A DNA stretch of 64,000 nt from DATAAP01 sp041690495 (lineage in GTDB: Bacteria; Pseudomonadota; Alphaproteobacteria; CACIAM-22H2), in contig JAWLHE010000001.1 of assembly GCA_041690495.1 (NCBI GenBank), forward strand, positions 186,001-250,000. The letters run 5' to 3'. Both the position numbers and the translations under genes were made by a program. The notes under the pieces were generated by a model. It ran no database searches, was not told the origin of the DNA, and saw nothing but the letters and a program-made list of their open reading frames with translations. This document shows, piece by piece, positions 17,926 to 27,229 of this stretch; position 1 is the first letter of the stretch; each line of letters starts with the position of its first letter.

Positions 17926-20151
17926 ATGAGCCGGACGGCCCGGCGCGGCAATCGCAGCTGGACTTACATCGCCGCTGGGCTCGCCGTCGCGCTCTCGCTC
18001 GAAGCATCGCCGGCCGCCGGCCAGTCGCGCCAGCCGTCCGAGCAAGAGCTGCCGGCCATGCTCAAGGCCGACGAGGTCACCTACGACCAGGAGCTCGACA
18101 TCGTCACGGCCAGCGGCCATGTCGAGATCACCCAGGCCGACCGGGTGCTGCGGGCCGATGCGGTTTCCTACAACCGCCGCGCCAACATGATCACGGCAAG
18201 CGGCAACGTCACCCTGCTCGAGCCGACGGGCGACGTGCTGTTCGCCGACTTCGTCGAGATCACCGACGACTTTCGCGACGGCATCATCCAGAATTTCCGC
18301 GCGGTTCTCGCCGACCAGTCGCGCCTGGCCGCCGTCAGCGCGCGGCGCGCCGGCGGCAATCTGACGGCTGCGCGCAAGGCCGTCTACAGCCCGTGCGATC
18401 TCTGCAAGTCCGACCCCACCCGCCCCCCGGTCTGGCAGCTCAAGTCCGGAACGGTGACGCACGACCAGGAGGCGCGCCGCGTCGTGCACACGGACGCACG
18501 GATGGAGCTGTTCGGGGTGCCCGTCCTGTACACGCCCTATCTGTCGCACCCTGACGGCACCGTGAAGCGCGAAAGCGGCTTCCTTGCGCCCGAGTTCGGG
18601 AACTCGAACGTGCTCGGCGCCCTGGTCATGGTGCCCTATTTCCAGACGCTCGGCCCCTCGGGCGATATCACGTTCGAGCCGATTTTCCTCAGCTCGGAAA
18701 ATCCCGTGGCGGCCGGCGAGTATCGCCAACGCACGAGTACCGGCGTATTCGAGGTGTCGGGCAGCATCACCAGCGCCGATCGCCGCGACGAAAACAACAA
18801 CGAGCTCCCCGGCAGCGAGACACGCGGTCACGTGAAGGGCGCCGGCCGCTTCGACATCGACGAGGACTGGCGCTGGGGCTTCGACGTCGCGCGCGCGACC
18901 GACGACACTTATCTTCAGCGCTACAAACTGCTGCAGCGCTACCGCTTCCTCGACCACAACACGCTCACCTCCAACGTCTTCGCCGAAGGCTTCCGCGGCC
19001 GCAACTATGCCGCGGCCAACGCCTATGCCTATCAGGGCCTGCGGCCGACGGACGATCCCGGCCTCGCACCCTTCGTGATGCCGCTGCTCGAATACAGCGC
19101 GATCGGCGAGCGCGGCGATTACGGCGGGCGGTTCACTTTCGATGCGAATGCGCTGTCGATCTACCGGTCCGAGGGAACCCGGACCCGGCGTGTCGCGCTG
19201 ACCGGCGGCTGGGACCTTCCGTACACCGCGCCGTCGGGCGAGATTTACACCCTGACGGCCCGCGTCATCGGCGAGGCCTACAATGTCGACAATATCGGCC
19301 AGCCGAACGATCTGGCGAGCCCGACCGAGGATGGATTCTCGGCGCGCGTGGTGCCTCAGCTGAGCCTCGGCTGGCGCTATCCGTTCGTGCGGCAGGACAA
19401 GACGCTGCGGACCATCATCGAGCCGGTCGCCTCGATCGTCGTCGCGCCCAATCTCGGCGACCAGTCGGATATTCCCAACGAGGACAGCCAGGGCGTCGAT
19501 CTCGATACCACCAGCCTGTTCCGGCTCAATCGCTTCGCCGGTCTCGACCGCATCGAGGGCGGCCAGCGCGTCAATTACGGCATTAACGCCAGCTTCACAC
19601 GGCTCGATTCGGGCGCGAAGCTGGACGCGTTCATCGGCCAGAGCTACCGCCTTCAGGACCAGAACGCGTTTCCGGTCGGTTCCGGCCTTGAGGATCAGAG
19701 TTCGAACATCGTCGGCAAGCTCGCCTTCTCGCCGCATCCGTGGTTCTCGACGACGTACAACTTCCAGCTCGACAAGGACAACTTCTCGGCGCAACGCAGC
19801 CTCGCCGGGTTCAGTCTCGGCCCGTCGCGGTTCCGCCTCGGCGCCTCGTATGCCTTCTTCGAGCGCAGCACGCAGCAGAACCTGACGCAGGATATCGAGC
19901 AGATCTCGTCGGTGCTCAACGTCAATCTCACGCCGTACTGGCGCGTGCAGCTCCGCGACGTGCGCAGCATCAGCGAGGATGATGGCCAGCTCCTCGGCGG
20001 CGCCAGCCTGATCTACGAGGACGAATGCATCCTGGCGGGCATCGATTTCTCCCGCCGCCGCGTCGGCAGCCGCGACGACCCGCCGGACAACACCATCCTG
20101 TTCCGCATCGTCTTCCGCAATCTCGGCGAAGTGAAGGCGCAGGCCTACTGA
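17926..20151 (+). CDS. lptD: LPS-assembly protein LptD
   Basis: A 741-residue outer-membrane protein that with LptE inserts lipopolysaccharide into the outer leaflet. It has a signal peptide (residues 1-30, cleavage after AAG), an N-terminal OstA/LptA-like periplasmic domain (ADEVTYDQELDIVTASGHVEI), and a beta-barrel C-terminal domain beginning around residue 215 and ending in a phenylalanine-rich strand (ILFRIVFRNLG). Cysteines near residues 158-161 (CDLCKS) probably form the LptD disulphide with later Cys residues. The start is ATG 17926 after a GAGGGGGAG ribosome site. It has no surA, pdxA or rsmA behind it, the usual partners; lptE lies tail to tail instead. Confidence 0.95.
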   Translation: MSRTARRGNRSWTYIAAGLAVALSLEASPAAGQSRQPSEQELPAMLKADEVTYDQELDIVTASGHVEITQADRVLRADAVSYNRRANMITASGNVTLLEPTGDVLFADFVEITDDFRDGIIQNFRAVLADQSRLAAVSARRAGGNLTAARKAVYSPCDLCKSDPTRPPVWQLKSGTVTHDQEARRVVHTDARMELFGVPVLYTPYLSHPDGTVKRESGFLAPEFGNSNVLGALVMVPYFQTLGPSGDITFEPIFLSSENPVAAGEYRQRTSTGVFEVSGSITSADRRDENNNELPGSETRGHVKGAGRFDIDEDWRWGFDVARATDDTYLQRYKLLQRYRFLDHNTLTSNVFAEGFRGRNYAAANAYAYQGLRPTDDPGLAPFVMPLLEYSAIGERGDYGGRFTFDANALSIYRSEGTRTRRVALTGGWDLPYTAPSGEIYTLTARVIGEAYNVDNIGQPNDLASPTEDGFSARVVPQLSLGWRYPFVRQDKTLRTIIEPVASIVVAPNLGDQSDIPNEDSQGVDLDTTSLFRLNRFAGLDRIEGGQRVNYGINASFTRLDSGAKLDAFIGQSYRLQDQNAFPVGSGLEDQSSNIVGKLAFSPHPWFSTTYNFQLDKDNFSAQRSLAGFSLGPSRFRLGASYAFFERSTQQNLTQDIEQISSVLNVNLTPYWRVQLRDVRSISEDDGQLLGGASLIYEDECILAGIDFSRRRVGSRDDPPDNTILFRIVFRNLGEVKAQAY

Positions 20152-20155
20152 CGGC

Positions 20156-20722
20156 TCAGCGCGTCGCCTGCGCGGCGCTGTGGAAATAGGCCGCGAGCTG
20201 GTTGCGGATGTCCCGGCTGATCTCCTGCATCGCCCGATCGCGCGCGTCCCTCTGGCTCGACGTGGTCGCGAACTCGGACTGCGAGACGGCGAAGCTCGTC
20301 GACGAGACCGATGAGCTCCTCAACAGGTCGCGGCCGGCAGCGTCGCGCAGGCTGAAATAGGCCACGACGGAGTAGCCGTAGCGCAGGGTGGTATCGCTGC
20401 GGTCGATGGCGACGTCGGTGCGCGGCTCGATGACATCGATGCTCAGCACGTACTCGGTGCGCGCGGCGCCGCCGCGCGGCTGCAGATCGTCGAGCAGATA
20501 GTTGCGGAGGATCTGCCGCGATCGGTCGTTCTCGACCGGATAGCCGCGGAAACCGCGCATCGTGCTGGCGGCCGGGTCGGTGATGTCGCCGATTCTTACC
20601 TTCGCGAGCTGTTCGGGCACGCCGCGCCCGTCCTCGCGCTGCGCATAGAGTGGCTGAAACCCGCAGGCAGCGAGAATCGGTACGGCAACAAGGCAAAAAA
20701 CGGCAATCGCGGCGTGGCGCAT
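20156..20722 (-). CDS. lptE: LPS-assembly lipoprotein LptE
   Basis: A 188-residue lipoprotein: hydrophobic signal then a lipobox ILAAC at residues 16-20, so the mature protein begins CGFQPLYA, the hallmark of LptE. The rest has the RQILRNYLLDDL segment and a TTLRYGYSVVAYFSL strand expected for the fold that plugs the LptD barrel. It ends 4 bp from the lptD stop, facing it. In most alphaproteobacteria lptE follows leuS; here it is next to its protein partner. The start is ATG 20722. Confidence 0.92.
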   Translation of the reverse strand: MRHAAIAVFCLVAVPILAACGFQPLYAQREDGRGVPEQLAKVRIGDITDPAASTMRGFRGYPVENDRSRQILRNYLLDDLQPRGGAARTEYVLSIDVIEPRTDVAIDRSDTTLRYGYSVVAYFSLRDAAGRDLLRSSSVSSTSFAVSQSEFATTSSQRDARDRAMQEISRDIRNQLAAYFHSAAQATR

Positions 20723-20869
20723 CGGTCTCCCCCGGCAGCGAAATACTAACAACCTGCCTGCGGTCTGCCAAATGATCCGCAACGGCAGGCCCACCGCCAA
20801 GGATTTCGTCCGTGACGGCCCGCGGAGTCGCGATTGACGAGTTTTGGCGGTACGGCTAAACACGCAGCC

Positions 20870-22123
20870 ATGAAGCAACCGCGGCTCGTGGGCACGGCGG
20901 GTATCAGTGCCGTGCTGGCCGCCGGCTTCGTTCTGTTCCATCCGGCGCCATCGGCCTGGATCACCGCGTATCGTCACGACGTTCCCGGCACCGCGACGAT
21001 CGTGGCAGCCGGAGCCCCGCGCGCCGCCTTCGCGCTGTCTGGCGACGCGGTGCCGGCCGAATTCGATCCTTCGTCGCTCGACGATGCCGTGCTGCGCGGC
21101 GCATGGACGCGAACTCTGCCGGTCGAGCGCAGCCTCGTCGGCGTGAAAGGCGCGTTCCGGTTGAGCTTTCCGGAGGATCAGTCGTCGGCGGCGGCCGAGC
21201 AGAACCACCTCGTCGTGTTCTATCCGCTCGGCTGCACCTGGCTGCCGGCGACGATCGTGGCTGCAATTCAAGATGCCGGTCTGTGCCGTGGTGCGGGCTA
21301 TATCGAGATCGTCCGCCAGTCCCCGGCATTTCTGAAGGCGCAATACAATTTCGACAAGCCCGATGGATATTCGATTGCCGGACGCCGCTCGATCGACTTG
21401 CCGCAAGCCGATGAGGAGAAGAGCGCCAGTGTCGTCGATGGGAGTCCCGGCCCGGTGCTGCCACTTCCGCGGCTTGCGCCTGAGATTGGCGCCCGGATCG
21501 GCGCCGGGCATGACGAGCTGAAGCAGGCGGCTCGGCTGATTGTATTCATGAACGAGCAGCCCGTGCGCATCGGCCCGATCAAGGATGTGCCGAACGCCGA
21601 TGCGGCCGCGCGCCTTGCGGCAATTCGCGCCGGTGAAAGCGCGGTTCAGTGCCAGGGATTCCGGGATATCTGGCTCGAGCTGGCGGTCCGCGTACCGGGC
21701 ATCGAACGGGTGCGCTCGGTCGCTGCATACAATTACTTCCCCCCGTTCAAGGACCTCGTCACCTTCAGCCATGCGCTGGCCGAGATCTACATTAGCGACG
21801 AGCGCCGCTGGATACTGATCGACCCGTGGTTCGGATTTTCGCTGCGTCATGCGGGGCGCTTGCTCGGCGTTGCGGACCTGACTGCGCTGCGCCGGGATGA
21901 CAAGGCGGCGATCGAGGTCGTCCCGCTCGTCGACCGGATCCGGCGCTTTGCGGTGGGCGCCGGCGGGTCGCGGCCATCGGTGTCTTCCGTCGCCGAGATC
22001 GCCCCGCCGATGAGGTCGCGCTTCGCCGGTGGGCGTTATCAGCTTGGCTATCTCGAGTATTTCGCGTCTGTCGCCTACGGGACCGAGTATCGGCGGGGCG
22101 CGGCGATCGCCGGTTCCAGCTAG
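20870..22123 (+). CDS. transglutaminase-like cysteine protein, membrane-anchored
   Basis: A 417-residue protein, start ATG 20870. A hydrophobic N-terminal segment (about residues 7-27) is a signal or anchor. Around residues 255-330 a transglutaminase-like catalytic triad can be read: Cys in AVQCQGFRDIW, His in TFSHALAEIY, Asp in WILIDPWFG. The 200 residues before it are not recognised. Such proteins act as periplasmic proteases, amidases or cross-linking enzymes; I cannot say which. Its 3' end overlaps the rsmB stop by 4 bp in convergent orientation, and it is divergent from lptE. Confidence 0.7.
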   Translation: MKQPRLVGTAGISAVLAAGFVLFHPAPSAWITAYRHDVPGTATIVAAGAPRAAFALSGDAVPAEFDPSSLDDAVLRGAWTRTLPVERSLVGVKGAFRLSFPEDQSSAAAEQNHLVVFYPLGCTWLPATIVAAIQDAGLCRGAGYIEIVRQSPAFLKAQYNFDKPDGYSIAGRRSIDLPQADEEKSASVVDGSPGPVLPLPRLAPEIGARIGAGHDELKQAARLIVFMNEQPVRIGPIKDVPNADAAARLAAIRAGESAVQCQGFRDIWLELAVRVPGIERVRSVAAYNYFPPFKDLVTFSHALAEIYISDERRWILIDPWFGFSLRHAGRLLGVADLTALRRDDKAAIEVVPLVDRIRRFAVGAGGSRPSVSSVAEIAPPMRSRFAGGRYQLGYLEYFASVAYGTEYRRGAAIAGSS

Positions 22124-23439
22124 CCGGTGCGAACGAGGCGCGCCGCGTAGAACCCGTCCATGCCGCCCCGAGCGGCAAGGTGGCAGGGCAGGGTGCGCAG
22201 ATCGCCCTCGGCCGTGATCGCCTCGGCCACGCCGCCGATTTCGTCGGCGACGATCGGCCGCCGCGCGACCGGCGCGTTGCGCGCGAGCAGGGACGCGATA
22301 CGCTCGGGACCTTCCTCGGGCTGCAGAGAGCATACGCAGTAAACCAGCGTACCGCCGGGGACGAGCATGTCGAGGGCGGCGTCAAGGAGCTGCGCCTGCA
22401 CCTGCGCGAGGCGTCCGACATCGCCCTGCGACTTGAGCCAGGCAATGTCGGGATGCCGCCGCAGCGTGCCGGTGGCCGTGCAGGGAGCATCGAGAAGGAC
22501 ATGCCGCACCGGCCGCGGCGGACGCCAGTGCTGCGCGTCGGCTACGACGCTGGTTGCCGTCAGTCCGAGGCGACCGAGATTGGCGGCGACGCGCTCGACC
22601 CGGACCGGCGAGCGGTCGACGGCGATCACCGCCGCGCCCGCTGCCGCGAGCTGTGCCGTCTTCCCGCCAGGCGCGGCGCACAGATCGATGACCGTGTGCC
22701 CGGCGACGTCGCCGAGCAGACGCGCTGGCAGGGCGGCGGCGGTGTCCTGCACCCACCAGGCGCCCTCGCCGTATCCGGGCAGATCGGCGACGGCGCCCGC
22801 ATGGAACAGGCGAAGGCTCCCGGTCGGCAACGGCTCCGCGCCGAGCCGCTGGGCCCACGCCTGGGGATCGGCCTTGGCCGAGATGTCCAAGGGCGGTTCG
22901 GCCGCCAGCAGGCCGGCGATTGCCCGAACGGCGTCCTCGCCATAAGCCGCGCACCATGAGGTCCACAGCCAGTCCGGCAGGTTCAGCCGCGCGGCATCCT
23001 GGCCGGCGAGCAATGTCTCGGCTTCGCGGGCGAGGCGCCTCAGCACCGCATTGATCAGGGCCCGGTACGGTGCCAGCTGGGCGCCGGTCGCAAGCGCGAC
23101 CGTGCTGTCGACCGCGGCATGCGGCGGCGTGCCCAGAAAGAGCAGCTGTGCCGCGCCGAGCCTGAGCAGATCCTTCGCGCCGGCGGCCTTCGCCGCGAGC
23201 GGTCGGTCCAGCAGCCTGGAGAGGGCGTCGTCGATCTGCCCCAGCCGGCGGAGCGCAGTGGTGACCATCAGCCGGGCGAATGCGCGGTCCCGGCTGTCGA
23301 GCCGCACAAGGTCCCGATGACGCTCGAGCGCCTGATCGAGCGATTGCCGCCGGCGCAGGACCGCGGACAGCAGATCGAGCGCGACGGCACGCGCGGCAGG
23401 TGCCGCAACCGTAGCCGCATCCGCTGCCGCCGGACTCAT
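22120..23439 (-). CDS. rsmB: 16S rRNA m5C967 methyltransferase RsmB
   Basis: A 439-residue protein with an N-terminal NusB-like RNA-binding helical domain (residues 15-145, ARAVALDLLSAVL and TPPHAAVDSTVAL) and a C-terminal SAM domain. The SAM domain has VIDLCAAPGGKTAQLA, DAPCTATGTLRRHPD and the catalytic TLVYCVCSLQPEEG, giving the two cysteines of m5C methyltransferases. I choose ATG 23439; an ATG at 23478 is possible. RsmB modifies C967 of 16S rRNA. Its neighbourhood with htpX is common in alphaproteobacteria. Confidence 0.93.
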   Translation of the reverse strand: MSPAAADAATVAAPAARAVALDLLSAVLRRRQSLDQALERHRDLVRLDSRDRAFARLMVTTALRRLGQIDDALSRLLDRPLAAKAAGAKDLLRLGAAQLLFLGTPPHAAVDSTVALATGAQLAPYRALINAVLRRLAREAETLLAGQDAARLNLPDWLWTSWCAAYGEDAVRAIAGLLAAEPPLDISAKADPQAWAQRLGAEPLPTGSLRLFHAGAVADLPGYGEGAWWVQDTAAALPARLLGDVAGHTVIDLCAAPGGKTAQLAAAGAAVIAVDRSPVRVERVAANLGRLGLTATSVVADAQHWRPPRPVRHVLLDAPCTATGTLRRHPDIAWLKSQGDVGRLAQVQAQLLDAALDMLVPGGTLVYCVCSLQPEEGPERIASLLARNAPVARRPIVADEIGGVAEAITAEGDLRTLPCHLAARGGMDGFYAARLVRTG

Positions 23440-23511
23440 CCGCGGCCCGACGAGGGGTCGGGAATAACCGCTCCCCATGCTGCGTTCTCGGACCGCAGGC
23501 AAGGGAACACA

Positions 23512-23643
23512 ATGTCACGCGCCGAAGCTCTTTTTCTGGCCATTGGGATGATACTTCTCGGAATCGCCGCCGCGGGGGCGGCCGAGCCTGTGACGACGCA
23601 GCTGGACCCCGTCATCCGGTCCGTCGACGCCGGCTCGCGCTGA
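23512..23643 (+). CDS. small exported peptide of 43 residues
   Basis: A short reading frame between the divergent rsmB and the htpX stop. It begins with a convincing signal peptide (FLAIGMILLGIAAAGAA then AEP), leaving a mature peptide of only about 19 residues (EPVTTQLDPVIRSVDAGSR). An AAGGGAA sequence six bases before the ATG could serve as ribosome site. I do not recognise it; the coding call rests on the signal-like composition and start context only. Confidence 0.42.
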   Translation: MSRAEALFLAIGMILLGIAAAGAAEPVTTQLDPVIRSVDAGSR

Positions 23644-23650
23644 CGCGGGC

Positions 23651-24526
23651 TCAGCCCCACGGCCCGACGCGTCCCACCTCGCCGGCGAGCGCCCGCAGAC
23701 GGGCGATCCGCTCGTCTGTCGAGGGATGCGTCGAGAACATCCTGTCCCAGGCGAAGCCGTGCAGCGGATTGACGATGAACAGATGCGCCGTGGCCGGGTT
23801 GCGCTCGGCCACGTTGTTCGGAATCGCCTCTGCGCCGCGCTGGATCTTCGAAAGCGCCGAGGCGAGCCATAGCGGGCGACCGGAGATCTCGGCCCCGCCG
23901 CGGTCGGCCTCGAACTCGCGCCCGCGGCTGATCGCAGCCTGGACCATGACCGCGGTAAGCGGCGCCAGGATCATGACGGCGAGCAACCCGATCCAGCCGA
24001 GCGGCGATGCGTTGCCGTTCTCGTCACGGCCGCCGCCGAAGAAGAATGCGAAGTTCGCAAGCATGCCGATGGCGCCAGCCAGCGACGCCGTCAACGTCAT
24101 GATCAGCGTATCGCGGTGGCGTACGTGCGCCAGCTCGTGCGCGATCACGCCCGCAACCTCCTCGCTGCTCAGCATCCGCAACAAGCCGGTCGTCGCGGCC
24201 ACGGCCGCATGCTCCGGGTCGCGGCCGGTCGCGAAGGCGTTGGGCTGCTCGTTCTCGACGATGTAGACGCGCGGCATGGGCATTTCTGCGCGCGCCGCGA
24301 GCTGCTCGACGATGCCGTAGAAGCCCGGCGCCGACTGGCGGTCCACCTCGCGCGCGCCATACATCCTCAGCACGAGCTTGTCGGCGTTCCAGTAGGCGAA
24401 GAAGTTCATCGCCCCGGCGAGCGCCAGCGCGATGACCATGCCGGAGGAGCCGCCGATCACGAAGCCGACGGCGGCAAACAGCCCTGTCAGGGCAGCGATC
24501 AGCAGTCCGGTTCGAAAATAGCTCAT
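23651..24526 (-). CDS. htpX: zinc metalloprotease HtpX
   Basis: A 291-residue inner-membrane protease of family M48. The zinc site is HELAH at residues 130-134, preceded by EEVAGVIA, with the third ligand region EFEADRGGAEI further on. Two membrane segments lie in the first 50 residues and more follow the catalytic motif. HtpX helps FtsH degrade damaged membrane proteins. A FtsH-type protease is encoded 9 kb away in this window. The C-terminal STHPSTDERIARL motif is the usual M48B ending. Confidence 0.95.
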   Translation of the reverse strand: MSYFRTGLLIAALTGLFAAVGFVIGGSSGMVIALALAGAMNFFAYWNADKLVLRMYGAREVDRQSAPGFYGIVEQLAARAEMPMPRVYIVENEQPNAFATGRDPEHAAVAATTGLLRMLSSEEVAGVIAHELAHVRHRDTLIMTLTASLAGAIGMLANFAFFFGGGRDENGNASPLGWIGLLAVMILAPLTAVMVQAAISRGREFEADRGGAEISGRPLWLASALSKIQRGAEAIPNNVAERNPATAHLFIVNPLHGFAWDRMFSTHPSTDERIARLRALAGEVGRVGPWG

Positions 24527-24584
24527 GACCGTACAATTTCGCCGTTGATCGGCGTCAACTAGATAGTGCCGCGACGGTTACGGT

Positions 24585-25559
24585 TCAACTGTTGGCATGT
24601 CCGTCCGCTCCGCCCGGACGTTCGGGATCCGCGGCAGGCCGGCGTTCGATGAGCCAGACGATGCCGCCCGGCACGCCGATGGCGATCTGCACCAGACCGA
24701 ATGCCACCGACAGCGCCAGCGCGTCGGCCGGTGCCACGCCGAGAAATCCAAAGCCGATCACGGTGGCACTTTCGCGCACGCCCCAGCCGGCGATCGAGAT
24801 CGGCAGCATCGTGAGCAGAACGACCGGAGGAACGATCACCAGGCAATCGACCGCGCTGACTTCGATGGCGAGCGCGCGCGCGAGGAGCCAGACCGATCCG
24901 ATCACCGCGAGATGAACGATCACTGCGATGACGACGATTGCGGCGTTTCGCCACGACACGGCGAGAAGCTCGCCGAAATCGCGGGCAAGCTGCGCCACCG
25001 CCTGCGCCCGGCGATAGCGGACCAGCCAGAGCGCCAGCCGCGGACCGAGCAAGGCGGGAACGACGAGGCCCGCAGCCGTCGCGGCAACGGTGGCTGCCGC
25101 TGCGATCCGCAAGGCCGGATCCGGCACGCGCGCGTGAAGGAGGGGCAGGGTGACGCCGACGATGGCAACGAGGATCACCAAGGCGACCAGGCGGTCTGCG
25201 AGCACGCCGGCGATCGCCTTGCCGAGCGGTATGCCCTCGCGCGCTGCAAGCCATGCACGGACCGCGTCGCCGCCGATCGCGGACGGAAGGGTCTGGTTGA
25301 AGAACTGGCCGATCATGGTCAACCGGACGACCGCACTGCGGCCCAGCGGCGCGTGGATGCCGCCCTGGACGAGCGACCAGCGCCACCCGGTCACGAGCAG
25401 CTGCGCCATCATCAACGCCGTCGCGGCGGCCGAGAGCCAGGGATCGACGCCGCCCAGATTGGCAAGCAAAGGCCCGATCTCGATGCGGTTGAGCAGCCAT
25501 CCGAGCAGAAAGAGCGTGATTGCTGCCTTGATGGCGACCGAGATCCACGGATGACGCAT
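24585..25559 (-). CDS. flippase-like integral membrane protein (UPF0104/LPG-synthase TM family)
   Basis: A 324-residue protein with about eight membrane segments and the family motif FFNQTLPSAIGGDAVRAW, followed late by LPISIAGWGVRE. These proteins resemble the transmembrane half of MprF and occur in polysaccharide and lipid pathways; a role in moving or handling lipid-linked intermediates is family inference. ATG 25559 is used; a TTG lies immediately before it. It is divergent from galE across 160 bp. Confidence 0.85.
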   Translation of the reverse strand: MRHPWISVAIKAAITLFLLGWLLNRIEIGPLLANLGGVDPWLSAAATALMMAQLLVTGWRWSLVQGGIHAPLGRSAVVRLTMIGQFFNQTLPSAIGGDAVRAWLAAREGIPLGKAIAGVLADRLVALVILVAIVGVTLPLLHARVPDPALRIAAAATVAATAAGLVVPALLGPRLALWLVRYRRAQAVAQLARDFGELLAVSWRNAAIVVIAVIVHLAVIGSVWLLARALAIEVSAVDCLVIVPPVVLLTMLPISIAGWGVRESATVIGFGFLGVAPADALALSVAFGLVQIAIGVPGGIVWLIERRPAADPERPGGADGHANS

Positions 25560-25719
25560 CAATCGACCGGTCGTTGATCAGGCGCCTGAGTTACAACGCC
25601 CGCCTTGCGCTGGCAAGGTCGCGGGCTTCCGCATCGGGCCCGGACAGATTTTTGTCTCACGCAGGCCCCCGATTGTTCTGGTAAACAGGCCCGCATTCGC
25701 GGGACCGGGAGGCAGGACT

Positions 25720-26703
25720 TTGCGTGGCAATGTGCTGGTGACGGGCGGTGCCGGCTATATCGGCGCGCATGTGGCGAAGGCGCTCGCCAGGGCGGGATTC
25801 GTGCCCGTCACGTTCGACAACCTGAGTGGTGGCCATCGCGACGCGGTGAAGTGGGGGCCGCTGGTGGAGGGCGATCTCGCGGACGCTGCGCTGCTCGCGC
25901 GCGTAATGGCGGATCATTGCCCGATCGGCGTAATCCACCTCGCCGGCTTCATCGAGGTCGGCGAGTCGGTGCGCGAGCCGGCGCGATTCTACCGCAACAA
26001 CTTCGCCAACGCGCTCGTCCTGCTGGAGGCGATGCGCGCCGCATCGATCGGCGCCATCGTCTTCTCTTCCACGGCCGCCGTCTATGGCGAACCGCAGCGC
26101 TCGCCGATGGGCGAGGATCACCCGACGCGTCCGGCGAACCCGTACGGCGAATCGAAGCTGATGGTCGAATGGGCCCTGGCGGCGCTCGGTCGCGCCAACG
26201 GACTGCGCTGGCTGGCGCTGCGCTATTTCAACGCATCAGGCGCCGATCTCGATGGCGAGATTGGCGAGAACCACGACCCCGAATCGCACCTGATTCCGCG
26301 CGCGTGCCTCGCGGCACTCGGCCGCGTTCCGCCGCTGCAGGTTTTCGGCACGGATTATCCGACGCCGGACGGGACGGCGATCCGCGATTACGTCCATGTC
26401 GGCGATCTGGCGCTCGCGCATGTGCGTGCGCTGGAGCATCTTCTTGCGGGCGGTGACAGCCGCGCGCTCAACCTCGGCGTCGGCCGCGGTCACTCGGTAG
26501 CGGAGGTGATCCGTGCCGTCGAGCGCGCCGCAGGACGCAAGGTGCCGGTGCAGCTCGCGCCGCGCCGGCCCGGGGACACACCCGTTCTCGTCGCCGATCC
26601 GTCTGCCGCGAACGAGATACTGGGCTGGCGGGCGGCCATCGCCGAGCTCGACCGGATCGTGGAGAGCGCGTGGCGCTGGCACAGTCGGGGCAGCAAGCCC
26701 TAG
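25720..26703 (+). CDS. galE: UDP-glucose 4-epimerase GalE
   Basis: A 327-residue extended SDR with VTGGAGYIGAHV, HLAGFIEVGESV, the catalytic FSSTAAVYG and YGESK (Tyr-x-x-x-Lys), then LRYFNASGA and a GTDYPTPDGTAIRDYVHV segment that is diagnostic of GalE. It interconverts UDP-glucose and UDP-galactose for surface glycans. The start is TTG 25720, set by GGGAGG seven bases upstream and by the Rossmann turn beginning at residue 8; no ATG precedes that turn. It overlaps the next convergent gene by 4 bp. Confidence 0.94.
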   Translation: MRGNVLVTGGAGYIGAHVAKALARAGFVPVTFDNLSGGHRDAVKWGPLVEGDLADAALLARVMADHCPIGVIHLAGFIEVGESVREPARFYRNNFANALVLLEAMRAASIGAIVFSSTAAVYGEPQRSPMGEDHPTRPANPYGESKLMVEWALAALGRANGLRWLALRYFNASGADLDGEIGENHDPESHLIPRACLAALGRVPPLQVFGTDYPTPDGTAIRDYVHVGDLALAHVRALEHLLAGGDSRALNLGVGRGHSVAEVIRAVERAAGRKVPVQLAPRRPGDTPVLVADPSAANEILGWRAAIAELDRIVESAWRWHSRGSKP

Positions 26704-27086
26704 TCCGGCGGCAAGGCGCGCGTCGGGCGCGGCGGCGTCACGTCCTTCATCGGACGCGGCTCGCCGGTTCGCCCCGGATAATTCCAATCGGGGTCGACCG
26801 GAGGCACGATGACATTCCGGGCGATGCGGCACAGAAGGAAGCCGATGAACCCGATGACCGCCGTGCCGCCAAGCCAGATGGCGAAGACCAGGCCGAGTCC
26901 GAGCGTCTGGAAGAAGCGGAAGATTCCGCTCGCAACGGGCACGGCGTCGGGATCGCCGAGGAAGAGCGAGTCCAGTTGCGAATGCACGAAATCACCGCCC
27001 AGGCTGAGGGCCGCCCAGACGCCCAGACTTAGCAGGCTCCATACCGCGATTGCGGCGATCGTGAAGACCGTAATGATCCGGACCAT
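26700..27086 (-). CDS. small membrane protein with two transmembrane segments
   Basis: A 128-residue protein with hydrophobic segments near residues 5-28 and 62-90 and a proline-rich, charged C-terminal tail (VDPDWNYPGRTGEPRPM). ATG 27086 is preferred over a TTG four codons earlier. It is not a family I can name; similar short two-helix proteins are widespread in alphaproteobacteria. Convergent with galE. Confidence 0.65.
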   Translation of the reverse strand: MVRIITVFTIAAIAVWSLLSLGVWAALSLGGDFVHSQLDSLFLGDPDAVPVASGIFRFFQTLGLGLVFAIWLGGTAVIGFIGFLLCRIARNVIVPPVDPDWNYPGRTGEPRPMKDVTPPRPTRALPPD

Positions 27087-27137
27087 GGCGGAACGCAATT
27101 CGCGGCGTTGAGATGAGACGATGAGATGATGAAGGGT

Positions 27138-27166
27138 GCCGTACAGCCTTCATGTAGGCGTACGGC
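27138..27166. repeat. imperfect hairpin in the intergenic region
   Basis: Arms GCCGTAC and GTACGGC, extended inward by GCCT/AGGC with one bulged A, around a six-base loop. It lies between the stop of the 27230-27838 gene and the start of the 26700-27086 gene, both on the minus strand. No T-run follows, so it is not a textbook terminator; it could be a weak terminator or an operator. Confidence 0.5.
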
Positions 27167-27229
27167 ATATAGGCATGCGGCTTTCGCCGGAAAAGGCCGC
27201 CAAGGTCGGGCGACGGTCTGACCCGTTTC

